This document shows positions 1-8,984 of a stretch of 64,000 nucleotides of DNA, piece by piece. Position numbers and translations under genes: made by a program. A model generated the notes under the pieces. It was given only the letters and a program-made list of their open reading frames with translations. It was not told where the DNA came from and made no database searches. Position 1 is the first letter of the stretch. Every line of letters begins with the position of its first letter. Source of the DNA: Natrinema limicola JCM 13563. Its GTDB lineage: Archaea > Halobacteriota > Halobacteria > Halobacteriales > Natrialbaceae. The stretch is taken from the NCBI RefSeq assembly GCF_000337475.1, contig NZ_AOIT01000017.1, positions 65,635-129,634 of the forward strand. Reading direction: 5' to 3'.

Positions 1-3000
1 GAGAACACCCGCTATGTCGACGCGCAGGTCCGCGCGCTCGAGGAACAGGGAGCCAACGCCTTGCCGATCTTCTGCAACCCTGCAACGGACACGGACGAAC
101 AGGAAGACGCCGAGTGGGTGACCGACAACTGGCTGCTAGACGATGCGGGTCAGCCGGTCGTCGACGCCGTGCTCTCCTCCTTTATGTTCTCGCTGTCGAT
201 GGACGAGCGCGGCCGCAGTGCCGATGACGAAGGCAGTTCTGCGGAGGACGTCTTCCTCGACCGACTCGGTGTCCCAGTTCTGCAGACGGTCACCACGATG
301 CGTTCCCGGTCGCGCTACGAATCCAGCGACACGGGCGTGATGGGCTTCGAACTTGCCCTCTCGGTCGCGCTGCCGGAGTTCGACGGGAACGTGATTACGC
401 ACCCGATTTCTGGCAAGGAGCGCACCGACGACGAGGCCGGTATCGGCTCCGCGCCGAAACACCACTTCCCGATCGAGGATCGGATCGACCACGCGACGCG
501 GCTTGCGGTCAACTGGGCCAAACTGCGCCACACACCAAACGAGAACAAGCAGGTCGCCGTTGTCCTGCACAACTACCCGCCGAGCGACGACGGGATCGGG
601 ACCGCGTTCGGCCTCGACTCGCCGGAGTCGACCGTGAATCTGCTCGAGGAACTCGAGGCTCGCGGCTACGATTTAGGCGACGACATGCCCGAGGACGGGC
701 AGACGCTCGTTGAAAAACTGACCGCACAGCTCACGCTCGAGGATCGCTGGGTCGCGCCGGAAGACGTCCGGGACCTCTCGGTCGACGTGGTCTCGCCGGA
801 CACCTACGCGGACTGGTTCAGCAACGCTGACGAGCGCTTCCAGGAGAACGTTATCGAGGAGTGGGGCGAGGTCCCCGACCGCCCGTTCGCGATTCCGGGC
901 GTCGAGTTCGGCAACGTGCTCGTCACCGTCCAGCCCCCGCGCGGGTTCGGGATGGACCCCTCGAAGGTCTACCACGATTCGGACCTGCAGCCGCCACACG
1001 ATTACTACGCCTTCTACGGCTGGCTCCGGAACACGTTCGAGGCCGACGGCGTCGTGCATCTCGGAACCCACGGCAGCCTCGAGTGGCTCCCCGGCAAAAC
1101 GGTCGGCCTGAACGGCGCGAGCGCGCCGGACCAGCTGATCGACGACATCCCGAACGTCTACCCCTACATCGTGAACAATCCCGGCGAGGGGACGCAGGCC
1201 AAACGGCGCTCCTACGCCGCCATCGTCGACTACCTCACGCCGGTCATGCGATCGGCAGGCACCTACGACGAACTCTCGGAACTCGAGGAACTCGCCAACC
1301 AGTACCGCGAGGCAGGAATGGAAGACGCCCGCGCCGACGACGGTGAGCACCTCGAGACGCTGATCCGGGAGAAAGTCGAGGAGCTCGACCTTGCGGTCGA
1401 ATTAGGTATTACGGGCACGATCGACGAGAAGGCCGATGTCCGCGGACCCGACGAAGCCGGCTCGACGCTCGCAGAAGGCGAGGTCGAGGGTGACGATCTC
1501 GCGATCGACGAACTCGTCGAACGCGTCCACGAGTACCTCACCGACGTCAAGACGACCCAGATCCGGCTGGGGCTGCACACGATGTCCGAGCCACCGGAAG
1601 GTGAGCGCCTTGTGGAGTATCTCGTCGCACTCACGCGTCTCGAGAATCCCGGCTCGCCGAGCCTGCGCGAGAGCGTGGCCGGCACGCTCGGTGTCGACTA
1701 CGAGAAAATGCTCGACTCGCCCGGCGAGTACGACGAGGCCCTCGGCATGACCTACGCCGAGGCCGCCGACATTGTCTACGAAACGAGCGTCGACCTGCTC
1801 GAGACGCTGGCCGACCACGACTTCGACGTCCCCGTGTCCGAACTCGAGGGCGGCCCGGACGACGAAGTCAACATCAATCTCATGATCGTCGACCTCGAGA
1901 CGATCGGCGACGCGAAGGCCAAACCGGGTGCCCACGACGATCTGCGCGAAGTGCTGGCGTACGTCTGCGAGGAGGCTCAGCCGCGCGTGCAGGGTGCCGA
2001 AGACGAGATTCCCCGCACCGCGGATGCCCTCTCAGGCGAGTACGTGCCGCCGGGCGGCTCGGGCGCACCCACCCGCGGCGGCGTCGACCTGCTGCCCACG
2101 GCCCGGAATTTCTACACGCTCGACCCGCGCAAGGTGCCAGCGAAGGCCGCCTGGCAGGTCGGGAAGGAAGTGGCGGAGGGGGTCCTCGAGCGTCACCACG
2201 ACGAAAACGGCGAGTACCCCGAGGAGATCGGCGTCGTGGCATGGGGGACTCCCACCGTGCGCACGCGTGGCGAGACGATCGCCCAGGTGCTCGCGATGAT
2301 GGGCGTCGAACCGCAGTGGACCGACGCCGGTCGCATCGACGACGTCGAGCCGATCCCGCTCGAGGACCTCGACCGGCCCCGAATCGACGTGACGACGCGC
2401 GTCTCCGGGCTGTTCCGCGACGCGTTCCCCGCGGCGGCGGGCGTCATCCACGACGCCGTGGACGCGGTCATCGACCTCGACGAGCCCCACGAGATGAACT
2501 ACGTGAAGAAACACGTCGAGGAAGAGCAAGCCGAACTCGAAGACGAGGAAGGCCTCGACGAGAAGGAGGCCCGAAAAGCGGCGAAACACCGCGTCTTCAC
2601 GACCACGCCCGGCGGCTACGGTGCCGGAACGAACAAGGCCGTCGACGAGGGCAACTGGGACGACCGCAGCGACCTCGCTTCCGTCTACGTCCAGTGGGGC
2701 GGCTACGCCATGGGCTCTCGCGGCCGCGTCTCGGACGCTCACGACGCCTTCGAGCGCCGACTCTCGAACGTCGACGCGACGGTCAAACTCGAGGACACGA
2801 TGGAACAGGACGAGTTCGACTCCTCGGACTGGTACGCCTTCCACGGCGGCTTCATTTCCGCCGTCTCCGAAATCTCGGGCGAGGAACCGGCTTCCTACGT
2901 CGGGGACTCCTCCGACCCGGACAACGTCGACGTCTACACGAACGAGGAGAAGGTCCGCAAGGCCATGCGCTCGCGCGTGCTCAACCCTGATTGGCTCGAG

Positions 3001-3339
3001 TCCATGGAGGAACACGGCTACAAGGGCGCGGGCGACCTCTCGACGACGGTCGACGTGACGCTTGGCTGGGACGCCACCACCGGTGTCGTCTCGGACACCC
3101 TCTGGGAGGAGGTCGCCGAGAAGTTCGCCTTCGACGAGGACCGCCAAGAGTGGATGCGCGACGTGAACCCGTGGGCGCTCGAGTCGATCACGGACACCTT
3201 GCTCGAGGCGATCGAGCGCGACCTCTGGGACGCCGACGACGAGACGATCGATCGACTGCGCGATCTCAATCTCGAGGTCGAAGGCGATCTCGAGGCACAG
3301 ACGACCAACGAAGCCGTGGGGGTGGCAAACGATGACTGA
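1..3339 (+). CDS. cobN: Cobaltochelatase subunit CobN (5' end outside window)
   Basis: This is the large H-type subunit of cobaltochelatase, which inserts cobalt into the corrin ring during cobalamin synthesis. The reading frame is open from base 1, so the true start lies upstream. About 1,112 codons are visible, which is most of a CobN. Typical CobN stretches are present, including VVHLGTHGSLEWLPGKTVG near 1050-1100 and FTTTPGGYGAGTNKAVDEG near 2600. An acidic insert of about 100 residues (roughly 1300-1520) looks like a haloarchaeal low-complexity linker. The stop overlaps the start of cbiC by 8 bases, so the two are cotranscribed. The next two genes are also corrinoid genes, which supports the call. 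Confidence 0.95.
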   Translation, partial: ENTRYVDAQVRALEEQGANALPIFCNPATDTDEQEDAEWVTDNWLLDDAGQPVVDAVLSSFMFSLSMDERGRSADDEGSSAEDVFLDRLGVPVLQTVTTMRSRSRYESSDTGVMGFELALSVALPEFDGNVITHPISGKERTDDEAGIGSAPKHHFPIEDRIDHATRLAVNWAKLRHTPNENKQVAVVLHNYPPSDDGIGTAFGLDSPESTVNLLEELEARGYDLGDDMPEDGQTLVEKLTAQLTLEDRWVAPEDVRDLSVDVVSPDTYADWFSNADERFQENVIEEWGEVPDRPFAIPGVEFGNVLVTVQPPRGFGMDPSKVYHDSDLQPPHDYYAFYGWLRNTFEADGVVHLGTHGSLEWLPGKTVGLNGASAPDQLIDDIPNVYPYIVNNPGEGTQAKRRSYAAIVDYLTPVMRSAGTYDELSELEELANQYREAGMEDARADDGEHLETLIREKVEELDLAVELGITGTIDEKADVRGPDEAGSTLAEGEVEGDDLAIDELVERVHEYLTDVKTTQIRLGLHTMSEPPEGERLVEYLVALTRLENPGSPSLRESVAGTLGVDYEKMLDSPGEYDEALGMTYAEAADIVYETSVDLLETLADHDFDVPVSELEGGPDDEVNINLMIVDLETIGDAKAKPGAHDDLREVLAYVCEEAQPRVQGAEDEIPRTADALSGEYVPPGGSGAPTRGGVDLLPTARNFYTLDPRKVPAKAAWQVGKEVAEGVLERHHDENGEYPEEIGVVAWGTPTVRTRGETIAQVLAMMGVEPQWTDAGRIDDVEPIPLEDLDRPRIDVTTRVSGLFRDAFPAAAGVIHDAVDAVIDLDEPHEMNYVKKHVEEEQAELEDEEGLDEKEARKAAKHRVFTTTPGGYGAGTNKAVDEGNWDDRSDLASVYVQWGGYAMGSRGRVSDAHDAFERRLSNVDATVKLEDTMEQDEFDSSDWYAFHGGFISAVSEISGEEPASYVGDSSDPDNVDVYTNEEKVRKAMRSRVLNPDWLESMEEHGYKGAGDLSTTVDVTLGWDATTGVVSDTLWEEVAEKFAFDEDRQEWMRDVNPWALESITDTLLEAIERDLWDADDETIDRLRDLNLEVEGDLEAQTTNEAVGVANDD

Positions 3340-4081
3340 CGGCCAACAAGAATTCGAGAAGGAGTACGCGGATCTGGGCGCAACGACGCAGAACGCGATG
3401 GACATCGCGGAGACGAGCATGGACATCGTTCGGCAGTTCGTGCCGGACGAGACGCTGGCCGACCGAATTCGACAGAAGTCGGTCCACTCGATGGGCGATA
3501 TCGAGTTCCAGCATCTGATCGAGTTCACCGGGGGCGACGACCTCGGCGACGACGAAGACGCGCCAGTCCGTGCCGGTGCGCAGGCAGTGCTCGAGGAGGC
3601 GACCATCGTCACCGACATCACGATGTCGAAAGCCGGGATCACCGGCCGCGGCCACAACTGCGAGAAGCGCAAGGCGATCGGTAACGGGGCCGAACTCGCG
3701 AAGGAGACGGGAATGACTCGAACCGCGGCCTCGGTGCTCGAACTCGACAAACAGGGCGTCTACGACGGCGCGATCGCGACGATCGGTAACGCGCCGACGG
3801 CCGCGTTCGCGCTGGCCGACTGCATCGAAAACGGCACTCGACCGGCCGCCATCGTCGCGACGCCGGTCGGCTTCGTCAAGGCAGAAGAGAGCCGCCAGCG
3901 CATCCGCGAGGTCAGCGAAGAATACGACGTGCCGGCGATCACGAACGTCGGCCGCCGCGGCGGCAGCGGCCTCGCCGCCGCGCTGACGAACGAACTGATC
4001 CACGTCGCCAAAGACGTGCGAACGGACGACCTCGAGTTGAACCTGACGGCTGCCCAACGGGTATCGCAGGAGGACGAATGA
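3332..4081 (+). CDS. cbiC: Precorrin-8X / cobalt-precorrin-8 methylmutase CbiC
   Basis: This 249-residue protein should move the methyl group from C11 to C12 of (cobalt-)precorrin-8 to give (cobyrinate) hydrogenobyrinate. The N-terminal segment QKSVHSMGDIEF holds the His expected in the CbiC/CobH active site. The following region, with VTDITMSKAGITGR and a late TPVGFVKAEESR, matches the family. The length is slightly more than the usual 210-230 residues. It overlaps cobN by 8 bases and ends with an ATGA overlap into the next gene, so it is the middle gene of a tight operon. Confidence 0.93.
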   Translation: MTDGQQEFEKEYADLGATTQNAMDIAETSMDIVRQFVPDETLADRIRQKSVHSMGDIEFQHLIEFTGGDDLGDDEDAPVRAGAQAVLEEATIVTDITMSKAGITGRGHNCEKRKAIGNGAELAKETGMTRTAASVLELDKQGVYDGAIATIGNAPTAAFALADCIENGTRPAAIVATPVGFVKAEESRQRIREVSEEYDVPAITNVGRRGGSGLAAALTNELIHVAKDVRTDDLELNLTAAQRVSQEDE

Positions 4082-4917
4082 GCGACGAATACGACCTCGA
4101 TGCGGGGCCGGACCCGGCGACGTTCGCGGCCGCGACGGCAGAGCCGGACATCGACGAGGAGACCGACGACCCGGTCTACGCCGTCGGCGTCGGCCCGGGG
4201 AATCAGGAGTATCTCACCCCACGGGGCGAACGCGCGATCCGCGAGGCCGACGTCGTCGTCGGCTTCACGACGGTTGTAGAGTTCGTCGAAGACCTGACCG
4301 ACGCCGACCTGCTAACCTGTGGCTATAAAGACGAAGCCGAAGCGCTCGAGGAATTCGGCGAGCGCGTCGCTGCCGGCGAATCGGGTACTGCGGTCGCGAT
4401 GGGCGATCCCAACCACTCGGGGTATCAGTTCGTCGGGAAGGTACAGGACGCTGTAGAACAAGCTTCTACAAGCCCTGACTCGCAAGCTCGTCAGGATGCA
4501 GTCGAGCGCGAAGCGTCCGAGATTCCGGTGCGCGTAATTCCAGGGATTTCGGCGATCCAGATGGCCGCCAGCCGCGCCCGGACCCCGATGGAGGACACCG
4601 AGTTCGTCACGCTGCACAAAAGCGGCGACCTCGAGTCCGACATGGATCGCCTCGTCGCTGCCGTCACGGACGACGAGCGCCATCTGCTCACGTTGCCCCG
4701 GCCCTACGACCGAATGCCTGGCGACATCGCTGCTACCTTACTCGAGGCGGGTGCCGATCCCGACCTCGAGGCGCTGGTGCTCGAGAAGCTGACGCACGAC
4801 GCGGAGGAGATCCATCGGTTCACGCTGGGGGAGCTCTCGGAACACGCCGGCGGGAACGGACCAGACGACACGCCGTTTTCCGATCTGGTCGTGCTCGCGG
4901 TTCGACAGCCGGTGTAA
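4078..4917 (+). CDS. cbiE: Cobalt-precorrin-7 C5-methyltransferase CbiE
   Basis: This 279-residue SAM-dependent tetrapyrrole methylase starts at the ATGA overlap with cbiC. After an acidic N-terminal tail of about 30 residues, VGVGPGNQEYLTPRGERAI and then EADVVVGF form the glycine-rich first motif of the tetrapyrrole methylases. VIPGISAIQMAASRARTP is the CbiE-type central motif. No fused CbiT domain follows, so the decarboxylating half must be encoded elsewhere. A segment of about 25 residues before VIPGIS is encoded by two consecutive inverted repeats and looks inserted. CbiH or CobJ is the alternative assignment, but the central motif fits CbiE best. Confidence 0.85.
   Translation: MSDEYDLDAGPDPATFAAATAEPDIDEETDDPVYAVGVGPGNQEYLTPRGERAIREADVVVGFTTVVEFVEDLTDADLLTCGYKDEAEALEEFGERVAAGESGTAVAMGDPNHSGYQFVGKVQDAVEQASTSPDSQARQDAVEREASEIPVRVIPGISAIQMAASRARTPMEDTEFVTLHKSGDLESDMDRLVAAVTDDERHLLTLPRPYDRMPGDIAATLLEAGADPDLEALVLEKLTHDAEEIHRFTLGELSEHAGGNGPDDTPFSDLVVLAVRQPV
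4452..4495 (+). repeat. Two consecutive inverted repeats inside cbiE
   Basis: TGTAGAA-caagc-TTCTACA (4452-4470) is followed at once by CCTGAC-10 nt-GTCAGG (4474-4495). Both lie in frame within cbiE, in an apparently extra, less GC-rich loop just before the conserved VIPGIS motif. This could be an in-frame insertion of a small palindromic element or a drifted linker. Confidence 0.6.
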
Positions 4918-5230
4918 TCGTCGCTGTCGTGGGCAGCTCGCGCCACCACCTTCTCCACGGTGGTCGACGAGTGAACGGGACGGATGGCCCACGGCGACCG
5001 CAGCGCGAACTCACGTGACGGAGTTGCCACCGATCAGATCGGTGTACCGGAGGTGTTTTATGATGAGACGAGAGAGGTGCAGGTAGACGGCACGGTTAGA
5101 CAGTTACCTTTCAGCGCCCGTGGTTTCCACGTGCGTTCACCTGCTGACCTACCCCGTCTTTCCAACAACTCACGAGCGGTTGCTATTGCGATCGTTACGA
5201 GATACTGTGACACCAGTCAGAGACGCGTGC
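4918..5230. other. Intergenic region without a recognisable gene
   Basis: This is a 313-base gap between two genes that end towards each other. A 6-bp inverted repeat ACCACC-8 nt-GGTGGT lies near 4944-4963, soon after the cbiE stop, and could help end the cobalamin transcript, but no T-run follows it. I see no coding signal in the rest. Confidence 0.5.
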
Positions 5231-5653
5231 CTATTGCACAGCCACGTCCTTGTCCTCGAGCAACGCCTCGAGGTTCTCCAAGGCTCGGAGGCTGACCGGC
5301 GTGTATCCCGCCTGATGGAGCGGGAGTTCGAACGCGACCCGGCAGCGCTCGTCACTGAGTTCGTCGACGCGGTGGCCGGCGGCCGGAATCCCGGTGACGC
5401 GCCAGGTCCATCGTCGCTCCGTACAGCCGGTAATCTCGAAGGGGACCCAGACGCCGGGCAGCCTGACCCGACCGGTCGTTCCCGTTTGGATTCGCCGGTC
5501 TGTCGACTCGACGCCGTGAACGATCGGCGACCAGTCTGGCCACGTCGTCGTGTCGATGAGGGCGTCCCACGCGTCCGCTGCGGGGACGGATAGAACGTGC
5601 GAGACCTCGAGCCGTCGGCCGTCCGGCGTTCGCGTGGTCCGAACTCGAGTCAT
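5231..5653 (-). CDS. SRPBCC (START-like) family protein
   Basis: This is a 140-residue soluble protein. It begins with a beta strand followed by HVLSVPAADAWDALIDTTTW and PDWSPIVHGVES, which is the usual opening of the SRPBCC/polyketide-cyclase-like fold: a helix-grip protein with a hydrophobic pocket. WTWRVTGIPAAGHRV and a C-terminal helix rich in Leu and Glu complete the fold. No catalytic residues can be assigned. It stands alone, convergent with the cobalamin operon and divergent from the FNT transporter. Ligand and role are unknown. Confidence 0.75.
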   Translation of the reverse strand: MTRVRTTRTPDGRRLEVSHVLSVPAADAWDALIDTTTWPDWSPIVHGVESTDRRIQTGTTGRVRLPGVWVPFEITGCTERRWTWRVTGIPAAGHRVDELSDERCRVAFELPLHQAGYTPVSLRALENLEALLEDKDVAVQ

Positions 5654-5848
5654 AGCCTATTCTACGCGGCCCTGACGTATGTGGGTTGCTGCGAGCGCAG
5701 GGCGTTCGATAGCCGCCTCGAGCCGGAGCGATCGTCGCCTCGACGATCCGTTCGGTGTCGATCGACCGGCCGATAACGTTAACAATCGATGATGTGTCAC
5801 GACGCTAGATGCTAAACGCTTAGTTCCTCTAGAGGCGCGTAACTGACA

Positions 5849-7690
5849 ATGAGTAATCCTGGCCCGCCCGATCAGACGCGACCCGACCGCGATCCCCCCG
5901 AACAGGAACAGGTCCGTGAGGCAGTCGAGCGCTCACGGAGCGGCGCACCGGCGGTCGGTGCAGTCGTCCGCGATCGTTTCTCGTCCGACGAAATCTTCCA
6001 GCGGATCGTCGCCGCGGCCGACGAGGAGGTCACCTCCGGGAGCCGCGAACTGTTCTTCAGCGGTCTCGCCGCCGGCTTCTCGATCACGATCACGTTTCTG
6101 CTCTATGCGTCGCTGACGGCGTCGACCGACGGCCATCCGATCCTGAGCAAACTCCTGTACCCGCTTGGCTTCATCTACATCATTATCGGCGGCTACCAGC
6201 TCTACACCGAGAACACGGTACCGCCCGTCGCGCTGACCCTGGAACGACTGGCCAGCATCCCCGCCCTGTTGCGCCACTGGACGATCGTTCTCGCGGGCAA
6301 CTTCACGGGCGGTGCCCTCGGTGCAGTCGCGCTGTCGTGGGGTGGGGTCTTCGACGAGCCAGCGGCCACCGCAGCGATGGAACTCGCTGAAAAGGGCGTC
6401 GCAACGCCGTGGTGGTCGCTGTTCTCCAAGGCGGCGTTTGCGGGCCTGATCGTCGCCGGCGTCGTTTGGATCGTCTACGCCTCACAGGACACCATCTCGC
6501 GGCTCGTCGTCGTTTATATGGCTTTCCTCGCGATCCCGCTCGGAAACCTGTTTCACGTCGTCGTCTCCTTTACCGAGATGGTCTACATCGTCCTGGCCGG
6601 TGAACTCGCCCTCGTCGTCGGCGTGACCGAGTTCGTCCTCCCGGTCTTGCTCGGCAACACCATCGGCGGCATCGTGCTGGTCACCGTCGTCAACTACTTC
6701 CAGACCAGCGAACGCCGTCTCGAGTCGGCCCGCTTCGAGGGCTCCGACCGCCAACTCTCGATCCGGGAGTGGCTGTTCGGGAACTACGTGGGCCGGTCGT
6801 ACGTGCCGCTGATCGACACCGCCGAAACCCACGGGACCGGCAACGGTGACTATCGCGTGCTCGTCCCGATCTCGAATCCGCGGACCGAGTCGACGATCGT
6901 CGACCTCGCCTGTACCCTGGCCAGTGGCCACGAGAACGCGACCGTTCACGCCGTCCACATCGTCCAGATGCCGGGTCGCGCCTCGATGCGCTACGGAGCT
7001 GGACAGACCGACCGGATCGTCTCCGAGTCCGAACAGCGGATGGAAACCGTCCGGCAGCGAGCGCGATCCTACGACGTCGACTACGAGACGTCGACCGTCG
7101 TCTCCCACCGCTCGTTCGAGGACGTCCTCCACACCGCGGAACGCGAACGCGCCGACCTCGTGGTCCTCGGCTGGGGAGACGACCGACCGTGGGGCGAGGG
7201 GCGTGCCGAAGGCCGGATGGACGAACTGACCAGCAACCTCCCCTGTGACTTCCTCATCCTCAAGGATCGGGACCTGGACACCTCGCGTATCCTCCTCCCG
7301 ACCGCTGGCGGGCCGGATTCGGATCTGAGCGCCGAGGTCGCGCGGACGCTTCGCGACCACGCCGACGCGGAGATCACGATCCAGCACGTCGTCGCTAGCC
7401 CGGACGACCGCGAGCGCGGCGAACAGTTCCTCACCGAGTGGGCCACAGAACGCGACCTCGAGGACGCCGACCTCGTCGTCGACGATTCCGGCGATGTCGA
7501 GCGGGCGATCTGTCGACAGGCCGAGGATCACTCGCTTATTCTCATCGGCGCGACCGAGGAGGGTGTGATCTCGCGGCTGATGACCGACTCGCTGCACATG
7601 GATGTCGTCAACGAGGTCGACAGTTCGGTGTTGCTCGCCGAGCGGCCGAGCGAGCGCACCGTGCTCCAGCGACTGTTCGGCCACTGGTAA
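5849..7690 (+). CDS. Formate/nitrite-family channel fused to two UspA domains
   Basis: This 613-residue protein has a charged cytoplasmic N-terminus of about 65 residues. A hydrophobic region of about 230 residues follows, typical of the FNT (formate/nitrite transporter) channel family; LFFSGLAAGFSITITFLLY and VLAGNFTGGALGAVALSWGG are its most characteristic parts. The C-terminal 280 residues look like two tandem universal-stress-protein modules, beginning at YRVLVPISNPRTESTIVDLA and at RILLPTAGGPDSDLSAEVA. The channel should carry small monovalent anions such as formate, nitrite or hydrosulfide. The Usp modules would sit in the cytoplasm and might sense nucleotides. Substrate is not decidable from sequence. 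Confidence 0.85.
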   Translation: MSNPGPPDQTRPDRDPPEQEQVREAVERSRSGAPAVGAVVRDRFSSDEIFQRIVAAADEEVTSGSRELFFSGLAAGFSITITFLLYASLTASTDGHPILSKLLYPLGFIYIIIGGYQLYTENTVPPVALTLERLASIPALLRHWTIVLAGNFTGGALGAVALSWGGVFDEPAATAAMELAEKGVATPWWSLFSKAAFAGLIVAGVVWIVYASQDTISRLVVVYMAFLAIPLGNLFHVVVSFTEMVYIVLAGELALVVGVTEFVLPVLLGNTIGGIVLVTVVNYFQTSERRLESARFEGSDRQLSIREWLFGNYVGRSYVPLIDTAETHGTGNGDYRVLVPISNPRTESTIVDLACTLASGHENATVHAVHIVQMPGRASMRYGAGQTDRIVSESEQRMETVRQRARSYDVDYETSTVVSHRSFEDVLHTAERERADLVVLGWGDDRPWGEGRAEGRMDELTSNLPCDFLILKDRDLDTSRILLPTAGGPDSDLSAEVARTLRDHADAEITIQHVVASPDDRERGEQFLTEWATERDLEDADLVVDDSGDVERAICRQAEDHSLILIGATEEGVISRLMTDSLHMDVVNEVDSSVLLAERPSERTVLQRLFGHW

Positions 7691-7780
7691 TCTCGAGGAC
7701 GCGTCTCGGCACCCTTTTCGAGTCCCAAAAAACGGACACGGCATTCGGACGTTGGTGACCGATCTCCCGATGCCGTCCGA

Positions 7781-7870
7781 TCAGTTGCGGCTGAACACGT
7801 TCTTGATACGCGAGACGATATCGCTGTCGTCGGTGCGTTTCGTCTCTCGCTCGTCGTGTTCGTCCGCCAT
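7781..7870 (-). CDS. Possible 29-residue hypothetical protein
   Basis: This very short frame encodes a charged N-terminal half (MADEHDERETKRTDDSD) and a basic amphipathic tail (IVSRIKNVFSRN). On the minus strand a T-rich TATA-like stretch lies about 30 bases before the ATG, compatible with a leaderless transcript. The composition resembles the small acidic proteins of haloarchaea. Without homologues this remains tentative. Confidence 0.4.
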   Translation of the reverse strand: MADEHDERETKRTDDSDIVSRIKNVFSRN

Positions 7871-7979
7871 AGGCACGCGAGCGTACAATTCCGTCCTACT
7901 AAAAAATGACGGCGGGTAGATACCTGCCGTCGATTGCCACACCACGTACTGTTTTTTCGGCCGTCCGCGTACGACCGGT

Positions 7980-8954
7980 ATGGAGTATACGACCCTCGGC
8001 TCGACCGGCATGGAAGTCAGCCGTCTCTGCCTTGGCTGTATGAGCTTCGGCTCGAGCGACTGGCGCGAGTGGGTCCTCGAGGACGAAAAGAGCAAGGAAA
8101 TCATCGACCGGGCGATCGACCTGGGGATCAACTTCTTCGACACCGCGAACATGTACTCGAAGGGAGAATCCGAGCGGATCCTGGGCGAGGCCCTCGAGGG
8201 CTACCGCGAGGAGTCGGTCGTCGCCACCAAGGGCTACTTCCAGATGCGCGAGGACGATCCGAACTCGGGTGGCCTCTCCCGAAAGGCGATCGAACAGGAA
8301 CTCGCGGCCAGCCGCGAGCGACTGGGGATGGAGACGATCGACCTCTACCAGATTCACCGCTGGGACGACGAGACACCGATCGAGACGACGCTGCGCGCAC
8401 TCGACGACGCCGTTCGCCGCGGTCACGTCCGCTACATCGGTGCGTCCTCGATGTGGGCCCACCAGTTCGCCGAGGCGCTACACACGAGCGACCGGCTCGG
8501 CCTCGAGCGGTTCGTCACGATGCAGAACCACTACAACCTCGTTTATCGCGAAGAAGAACGCGAGATGCTGCCGCTCTGTGGGAAAGAAGACGTCGGCGTC
8601 ATCCCGTGGTCGCCGCTGGCCCGTGGCTACCTCACGCGGCCCCACGAGGAGATCGACGCGACGACCCGCGGCGAGACCGAGGAACATCTGTACGACCACC
8701 CCTATCGCGACGGCGGTGGGCCGGAGATCAACGAGCGAGTCACCGAACTGGCCGCCGAGAAAGGCGTGACGATGGCTCAGCTCGCTCTCGCATGGTTGCT
8801 CCACAAAGACTGGGTCGACGCCCCCATCGTCGGGACGACCAGCGTCGAACACTTAGAGCAGGCCGTCGAAGCCCTCGAGATCGACCTGTCGGCGTCGGAC
8901 ATGGCGTATCTCGAAGAGCCCTACGAGCCGGTGCCGGTGTCCGGTCACAGCTAA
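7980..8954 (+). CDS. Aldo/keto reductase
   Basis: This 324-residue TIM-barrel NADPH-dependent oxidoreductase carries the usual AKR residues: Asp and Tyr in INFFDTANMYSKGESERILG, Lys in VVATKGYF, and His in LYQIHRWDDE. VTMAQLALAWLLHKDWVDAP is the usual late motif, and the cofactor-binding segment APIVGTTSVEHLEQAVEALE follows. The sequence groups with bacterial YajO/YhdN-like AKRs. A T-rich box about 30 bases before the ATG suggests a leaderless transcript. Substrate unknown. The downstream gene is convergent. Confidence 0.92.
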   Translation: MEYTTLGSTGMEVSRLCLGCMSFGSSDWREWVLEDEKSKEIIDRAIDLGINFFDTANMYSKGESERILGEALEGYREESVVATKGYFQMREDDPNSGGLSRKAIEQELAASRERLGMETIDLYQIHRWDDETPIETTLRALDDAVRRGHVRYIGASSMWAHQFAEALHTSDRLGLERFVTMQNHYNLVYREEEREMLPLCGKEDVGVIPWSPLARGYLTRPHEEIDATTRGETEEHLYDHPYRDGGGPEINERVTELAAEKGVTMAQLALAWLLHKDWVDAPIVGTTSVEHLEQAVEALEIDLSASDMAYLEEPYEPVPVSGHS

Positions 8955-8984
8955 CTCGATTGGGGGCTGAGTCCGGGAGTGTCC

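Noticed and set aside
2032..3750. A 572-codon minus-strand frame across cobN and cbiC
   Set aside because: It crosses two well-supported genes and has shadow composition.
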